Source: Rhodoferax sp. TH121 (GTDB lineage: Bacteria > Pseudomonadota > Gammaproteobacteria > Burkholderiales > Burkholderiaceae_C). From it: 64,000 nucleotides of DNA. The position numbers and the translations under genes were made by a program. A model generated the notes under the pieces. It saw only the letters and a program-made list of their open reading frames with translations, was not told the DNA's origin and ran no database searches. This document shows, piece after piece, positions 59,810 to 64,000 of the stretch (positions within the stretch are counted from its first letter, which is position 1; each line of letters opens with the position of its first letter). Location of the stretch: the NCBI RefSeq assembly GCF_002251855.1, contig NZ_NOXW01000020.1, positions 496,001 through 560,000 on the forward strand, read 5' to 3'.

Positions 59810-60478
59810 TTAGTTGCCTGTGTTTTGTGTGAGGTAGTTCAGCACCAACTTGTCGTTTTGGCTGCAGCCCTGAAAGGCCAGGCCAGCAAAGAAATGCTCG
59901 TGTCCCGCAGGGCGGTTGTGGTGGCAAATCTTGCCGCGCAGTTGCAGATGAACGGGGCAACCGTCGACGGAGACATCCATGGCCAGGTCCACCAGTTCAC
60001 CAATGGCTCCCAGGGGATCGGGGGTGCTGACCATGGCGCCGTCGGTGCTGATGTCTACCAAGTCCACCAAGCGGGCACTGACGTCTGCTGCTGCATTTGC
60101 CGGACGCGCTGTGGTGGGCCATGACACTTTGGTGCGCATGGATTGGCGTACCCGCCTGGCGTCTACCTGCGCCGGGTAGGCCAGCAAGGCATAGGCAAAC
60201 GGCTTCTCAAACGTTTGCAGCACCTTGCTGAGGAAAGAAAACTCGTACTGCCCAGTGAAGCCGCGCACCACACAGACTTCGCCTTCTTCCATGCCGGTTT
60301 GGGTGGCATCGGCGCTTTGCGGGCCGACCATCACGCCTTTGCCCTCGATGGCACCAAAAAATTGCGCTTCTTTTTTGCTGGTGCCTTCCACCAGACGCCG
60401 TGTTTGTAGCGCCATGCCGGAACGCAGCCCTAGGGCTTTGAGCGGCATGCGAAGGATGGTGTCGGTCTCAGTGCTCAT
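59810..60478 (-). CDS. YcgR-like c-di-GMP receptor with PilZ domain
   Basis: A 222-residue protein with an N-terminal YcgR-type domain (about residues 1-105) and a C-terminal PilZ domain. The c-di-GMP-binding motifs are visible: RRVRQSMR (RxxxR) near residue 110 and VDISTDGAMV ([D/N]xSxxG) near residue 142. Such proteins act as flagellar brakes or control polysaccharide export in response to c-di-GMP. No flagellar genes are near. It is convergent with tRNA-Val. Confidence 0.9.
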   Translation of the reverse strand: MSTETDTILRMPLKALGLRSGMALQTRRLVEGTSKKEAQFFGAIEGKGVMVGPQSADATQTGMEEGEVCVVRGFTGQYEFSFLSKVLQTFEKPFAYALLAYPAQVDARRVRQSMRTKVSWPTTARPANAAADVSARLVDLVDISTDGAMVSTPDPLGAIGELVDLAMDVSVDGCPVHLQLRGKICHHNRPAGHEHFFAGLAFQGCSQNDKLVLNYLTQNTGN

Positions 60479-60492
60479 CGATGGTGCTCCGG

Positions 60493-61515
60493 TCAGGGGG
60501 CGGGCAGGGCCTGGGCCCAGCGGATGATGGTCTGTGCCATCGGGGCGGTGGCCTTCGGTGCCTTGATGTCGCCGACCAGCACGTGCTGGCCCTTGGACTC
60601 GCTGTAGTCCACCGCCTGCATCTGCTTGGCGGGGGATCCTATGCGGGCAAAAGCGGCTTTGGTCTGTGCGGGCTCCACGGTCTGGTCTTTTTCGCTGTAC
60701 AGCACCAGCAAGGGCGAGCGGAAGGCACTGAGGTCGCTCTCACGCACGCCTTTGACCAAGGCCATCATGGGGAAGAGTGCGCGTGTAGGGTAGACGTTGG
60801 TCCAGGCACCGTCTTCCGCTTCGCTTTCGGCGGGGCCGCCGCGGGTTTCGCCCTGCAGGGCGAAGGCAATTTGCTGGCCCCAGGGGCCGTTGATGATTTC
60901 TGCACGAGGGTCTTTGGGGCCGAAATTGGGCGACACAAACACATGGCCTGCCACCTGTGCGCTGTGGCCGTTGGTGCCGAGCCAAGTTGCCAGCGTAGAG
61001 CCTGTCGAGCAACTGATGACCAAGACTTTGTCGCCCAGTGTTTGGCCGATGCGCAAAGCCTCCTGGGCGTCTGCCAGCCAGTCTTGTACGGTGGCCTCAC
61101 CCATCGCGGGCCCGGGGCGACCGTGGCCGGTGAGCCGGGTGTAAAAAGAGTTGGCGCCCAAGGCCTTGGCCACCATATCGGTCATCGGGGCCGTTTCCAG
61201 TCGGCTGGCAGAAAAACCATGGATATACACCACCGCCCAAGGCGTACGCTGACCGGCGGCGCCCGCCCAGACGATGCGTTTGTCGTTGTTGGGCTTGATG
61301 TCTGGAAATGCCGCCTCGCTCTTGCGAACCCAGTCGTCCAGCAGGGCAATCTCCTGCGGAGCTTGCGCGCGTGTGCTGGGGGTGTTGGGGCCAAAGGCGT
61401 TGCGCGGGCCAGCCAAGAATACCAGGACGACAAGCAACACCGCAGCGGCCAAAGCGGCCACCACACGAAACCAGGTTTTGCGAAACAGCGGGCGTGCGCC
61501 TGCAGAGGGGGGCAT
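60493..61515 (-). CDS. Membrane-anchored alpha/beta hydrolase
   Basis: A 340-residue protein with an N-terminal membrane helix (about residues 14-34, WFRVVAALAAAVLLVVLVFL) and an alpha/beta hydrolase domain outside the cytoplasm. The oxyanion region is VYIHGFSASRLET, the nucleophile elbow is VISCSTGST (Ser replaces the first Gly of GxSxG), the acid is probably in YSEKDQTVEP, and the His is in KGQHVLVGD. Substrate unknown; lipase or esterase is likely. I chose ATG at 61515; a longer open frame continues to 61650 without support. Confidence 0.85.
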   Translation of the reverse strand: MPPSAGARPLFRKTWFRVVAALAAAVLLVVLVFLAGPRNAFGPNTPSTRAQAPQEIALLDDWVRKSEAAFPDIKPNNDKRIVWAGAAGQRTPWAVVYIHGFSASRLETAPMTDMVAKALGANSFYTRLTGHGRPGPAMGEATVQDWLADAQEALRIGQTLGDKVLVISCSTGSTLATWLGTNGHSAQVAGHVFVSPNFGPKDPRAEIINGPWGQQIAFALQGETRGGPAESEAEDGAWTNVYPTRALFPMMALVKGVRESDLSAFRSPLLVLYSEKDQTVEPAQTKAAFARIGSPAKQMQAVDYSESKGQHVLVGDIKAPKATAPMAQTIIRWAQALPAP

Positions 61516-61667
61516 AGTCACGAGGGTCTCCCTACATCGAATAAGACTGCACCAAGTCACCGGAAGTGGGGCCCAGCGCAGCGGCATTTCCGGGCTTGGT
61601 GCCACGGTTTGTCGATAAGATGGTACACCGCTCACCGCCTTTATTTGCAACCCATGGAAGCCGCGTC

Positions 61668-62114
61668 ATGAACCCACACAAACCTTTTGATGGACGTGTC
61701 CTGGTGGGGGCTGCAGGCTTGTTGCTGGGCCTTGGCGGGTGTGCTGATCTCAGCAATATGCTGGTCCAGTTGGGCTCCAGCCGTCCTACTGCTATCTTGC
61801 AGGTGCAAGGCCAACGCCTGGATGGCAAGTTGATCCTGAGCCCGGATCGCACAGGCACGCTGGAAGCCACTGCCAACCATGGGGAGCCCAGCTCCTGTCT
61901 GGGGGCACTGCGTTTTACTTCATCCACCCAGGGCGAGGTGGACCTGCGGTGCAACGACGGCACTGCCGCCGCGCTGAAGTTCAGCATGCTCACCGCAATC
62001 AAGGGATACGCCTACGGCGCCAGCCACAAAGGCCCCGTGGCACTGACATTTGGCATGATGGATGACGAGGCCCGGGCCTACCTGCAAAGCTCCCCAGCGG
62101 CGGTGACACCGTGA
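61668..62114 (+). CDS. Lipoprotein of unknown function
   Basis: A 148-residue protein with a signal and lipobox ([10 protein letters not shown], Cys near residue 25), so it is probably membrane-anchored and processed by Lgt. The mature part contains two further cysteines (SSCLGAL and DLRCNDG) that may form a disulfide. I do not recognise the family. Its stop overlaps the GTG start of the FAD oxidoreductase gene (GTGA), so the pair is translationally coupled. An upstream in-frame ATG at 61620 is less likely. Confidence 0.75.
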   Translation: MNPHKPFDGRVLVGAAGLLLGLGGCADLSNMLVQLGSSRPTAILQVQGQRLDGKLILSPDRTGTLEATANHGEPSSCLGALRFTSSTQGEVDLRCNDGTAAALKFSMLTAIKGYAYGASHKGPVALTFGMMDDEARAYLQSSPAAVTP

Positions 62115-63226
62115 GCGCCAGCGTGGAGCAGGTCGACTGTGTGGTTGTGGGGGCAGGCGTGGTGGGGCTGGCTGTGGCCCGTGCGCTGGCGCAGGCGGGG
62201 CGCGAGGTGTTGGTGCTGGAGGCATGTGATGCCTTTGGCACCCAGACCAGTGCACGCAACAGCGAGGTCATCCACGCCGGTATTTACTACCCCGCGGGTT
62301 CTCTGAAGGCGCAACTGTGCGTGCGTGGCAAACAACTGCTGTACGACTACTGTGCGGAGCGTGGCCTGCCGCACCAGCGCTGTGGCAAATTCATTGTGGC
62401 CACCGATGCCGCCCAGGTGGCGCAGCTGCGGGGCATTCAGGCCAAAGCGGCGGCCAATGGGGTGCAGGACCTGGTGCTGCTGGACGCGGCCCAGGCCCGT
62501 GCCGCTGAACCCCAGCTGCAGTGCCTAGCGGCCCTGCATTCCCCCTCTACCGGTATTGTCGACAGCCATGCGCTCATGCTGGCGCTGCTGGGCGACCTGG
62601 AGCGTGCAGGCGGTGTTTTGGCACTAAATTCGCCTCTGGCCAGCGCCAATATTGCGCAAAAAGCTATCGATTTGATAGCGGAAGACGGCACCCGGCTGCG
62701 TGCTCGCACGGTGGTCAACGCAGCGGGTCTGCAAGCCCCGGCGCTGGCGGCGCGCTTTGCCGGGCTGACCCCGCAGCACGTGCCGCAGGCGCACTTTGCC
62801 AAGGGCAATTACTTCACCTTGGCCGGGCGCAGCCCGTTCTCGCGCCTGATTTATCCGGTGCCCGAAACCTCGGGGCTGGGAGTACACCTGACCATTGACC
62901 TGGGTGGCCAAGCGCGCTTTGGCCCCGACGTGCAGTGGGTCGATGACCCACAGGACCTGGCAGTGGACCCGGCGCGTGGCAACGCCTTTTATGCGGAGGT
63001 GCGCAAGTACTGGCCGGCACTGCCAGACCATGCTTTGCTGCCCGCCTACGCGGGCATGCGCCCCAAGATCGTTGGCCCAGGCCAAGCGGCTGCGGACTTC
63101 GTGATCCAAGGCCCCGCGGTACACGGCGTGCCCGGGCTGGTGAATTTGTTCGGCATTGAATCGCCGGGCTTGACCAGTGCCCTGGCCATCGCGGAATATG
63201 TGCAAACCTTGTTGGCGTCGCAATGA
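62111..63226 (+). CDS. FAD-dependent oxidoreductase of the L-2-hydroxyglutarate oxidase (LhgO) family
   Basis: A 371-residue DAO-fold flavoprotein. The dinucleotide-binding motif [20 protein letters not shown] is at residues 11-30, followed by the LhgO-type segment [20 protein letters not shown]. The C-terminus has the FAD motif [20 protein letters not shown]. The substrate is probably a 2-hydroxy acid or similar compound. Residues about 171-190 ([20 protein letters not shown]) are encoded by repeat copy L, in a surface-exposed part between two strands. It starts with GTG overlapping the lipoprotein gene. Confidence 0.87.
   Translation: MSASVEQVDCVVVGAGVVGLAVARALAQAGREVLVLEACDAFGTQTSARNSEVIHAGIYYPAGSLKAQLCVRGKQLLYDYCAERGLPHQRCGKFIVATDAAQVAQLRGIQAKAAANGVQDLVLLDAAQARAAEPQLQCLAALHSPSTGIVDSHALMLALLGDLERAGGVLALNSPLASANIAQKAIDLIAEDGTRLRARTVVNAAGLQAPALAARFAGLTPQHVPQAHFAKGNYFTLAGRSPFSRLIYPVPETSGLGVHLTIDLGGQARFGPDVQWVDDPQDLAVDPARGNAFYAEVRKYWPALPDHALLPAYAGMRPKIVGPGQAAADFVIQGPAVHGVPGLVNLFGIESPGLTSALAIAEYVQTLLASQ
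62620..62679 (-). repeat. Dispersed palindromic element, copy L (inside the FAD oxidoreductase)
   Basis: The minus strand reads GCTATCAAATCGATAGCTTT then TTGCGCAATATTGGCGCTGG then CCAGAGGCGAATTTAGTGCC. The GCTATC/GATAGC arms are a perfect 6-bp stem. It is in frame and encodes [20 protein letters not shown], close to the copy C peptide. Confidence 0.92.
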
Positions 63227-63258
63227 CGGCATGGAACTTTTTGTTGGAAGGAATGATG

Positions 63259-64000
63259 ATGGCTTTGTTGAAAAGAACAGCTTGGATGTGGACGCTGGGT
63301 GTGCTTGCCGTGGCGGGCTTGGCCGGGTGCGCGGCGGGGCCCGAAGTCCAAGGGCCGCTGCGCAAGGAAACCTTGCAGCTGCTGACCCAAAAAATGGAAC
63401 TGCTCACCGTGAATGCGGGCCAGCCAGGCAAGGTGCTGCAGCGCACTGCGGTGACCGGCTTGCCTGCGGGTGAGAGCGTGGTGGGCATGGACTACCGCAT
63501 TGCCAAGGGCGTGCTGTATGTGCTGAGCAGTGCAGGGCGGCTGTATACGTTGGATGTGCCCACGGGCGTGCTCAAACCGGTCGGCACCGGTGCAGGTGCT
63601 GCGCTGCAGGGGCAAGCCTTTGGCGTGGACTTCAACCCCGTGGCGGACCGTGTGCGGGTGGTCAGCAACACCGGCCAGAATATTCGTCTGCACCCCGATA
63701 CTGGCGCCATGGCGGCTACCGACCCGGCACCAGCCTACGCCACGGGTGACGCACGTGCGGGTACCAAACCCGAGTTGGTGGCCGCGGGCTACACCTACAA
63801 CAAGACCGACGAGAAGCTCACCACCAATTTCGCCATTGATCGCAATGGCGGCTACCTGGTGACCCAGGGCTCGCGCGAAGGCGTGCAGCCCGTGGTGTCT
63901 TTCAACACCGGCTTGCTGTTCAGTGTGGGGCCTTTGGGCATTGCGGACATGGTGGACGCCAATATGGACATCGCTGATGTCACCGGCGCAGCGTTTGCGA
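63259..64000 (+). CDS. DUF4394-domain lipoprotein, cut by the right window edge
   Basis: At least 247 residues; the 3' end is outside the window. The N-terminus has a signal and lipobox (VAGLAGCAAG). The rest is the DUF4394 pattern: repeated beta strands such as LYTLDVPTGVLKPVGTG, GVDFNPVADRVRVVSNTGQN, and YTYNKTDEKLTTNFAIDR, suggesting a beta-propeller-like domain of unknown role. Three consecutive in-frame ATG codons occur at 63253-63261; the third is best spaced from GGAAGG at 63246-63251. Confidence 0.85.
   Translation, partial: MALLKRTAWMWTLGVLAVAGLAGCAAGPEVQGPLRKETLQLLTQKMELLTVNAGQPGKVLQRTAVTGLPAGESVVGMDYRIAKGVLYVLSSAGRLYTLDVPTGVLKPVGTGAGAALQGQAFGVDFNPVADRVRVVSNTGQNIRLHPDTGAMAATDPAPAYATGDARAGTKPELVAAGYTYNKTDEKLTTNFAIDRNGGYLVTQGSREGVQPVVSFNTGLLFSVGPLGIADMVDANMDIADVTGAAFA

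Overview
The window looks like the chromosome of a beta-proteobacterium of the order Burkholderiales, most likely Comamonadaceae close to Rhodoferax or Polaromonas. The evidence is the high GC content, a small Trp-rich protein gene, a tripartite-tricarboxylate (Bug) binding protein, a cbb3 oxidase cluster ordered ISNOQPGH under FNR-type boxes, a complete isc operon ending in fdx, and a propionate module with a single-chain methylmalonyl-CoA mutase. No rRNA, insertion sequence, prophage or CRISPR array is visible. The only RNA gene I can support is tRNA-Val(CAC).

Layout. 1-7137 is core metabolism: class I fumarase (cut by the left edge), acetyl-CoA synthetase, a small cytochrome c, a Trp-rich membrane protein, ilvD and lgt. 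7195-12882 is a malonate-use operon: GntR regulator, malonyl-CoA decarboxylase, Bug binding protein, enoyl-CoA hydratase homologue and MatB ligase. It is followed by a REC/HD-GYP response regulator. 14039-25352 is a microaerobic respiration island: a universal stress protein divergent from ccoI-S-N-O-Q-P-G-H plus a small membrane protein, then fnr facing them, hemN and a SafE-like membrane protein. Three FNR boxes sharing the sequence TTGATTTG link these genes. 25393-30012 holds a diguanylate cyclase, dusA, an EamA transporter, a thioesterase and an unknown exported protein.

30140-42941 combines a second GntR regulator, a predicted periplasmic redox cluster (Tat-type PLP protein, Tat-type FAD oxidase, lipoprotein cytochrome c, divergent TetR) and the propionyl-CoA to succinyl-CoA operon (scpA, meaB, pccB, a thioredoxin-fold protein, pccA, epimerase-like protein). 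An operator-like sequence upstream of the second GntR gene recurs upstream of scpA. 43067-51345 carries a chemoreceptor, an RnfB-like ferredoxin coupled to PHA depolymerase, a degenerate phospholipase C-like protein, an aromatic/aspartate aminotransferase and a nitronate monooxygenase homologue. 51411-59755 is uvrB, iscRSUA-hscBA-fdx, dnaQ and tRNA-Val. The right end has a PilZ protein, an alpha/beta hydrolase, a lipoprotein, an FAD oxidoreductase and a DUF4394 lipoprotein cut by the edge.

The most unusual signal is a dispersed element of about 60 bp. Its consensus starts with a GCTAT...ATAGC hairpin and continues TAGCTGCTTGCGCA...TTCCACG.GGGCTAGAGGC. I find eleven clear copies and one degenerate copy. 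Most touch genes. Six copies in one orientation share the same reading frame and add or replace an Ala/Pro-rich peptide resembling ALTPVETAQAAPKxVA in unrelated proteins. Two other copies supply stop codons, one overlaps a start codon and one adjoins a ribosome binding site. This resembles the Rickettsia palindromic elements in behaviour; I do not recognise a named family for it.
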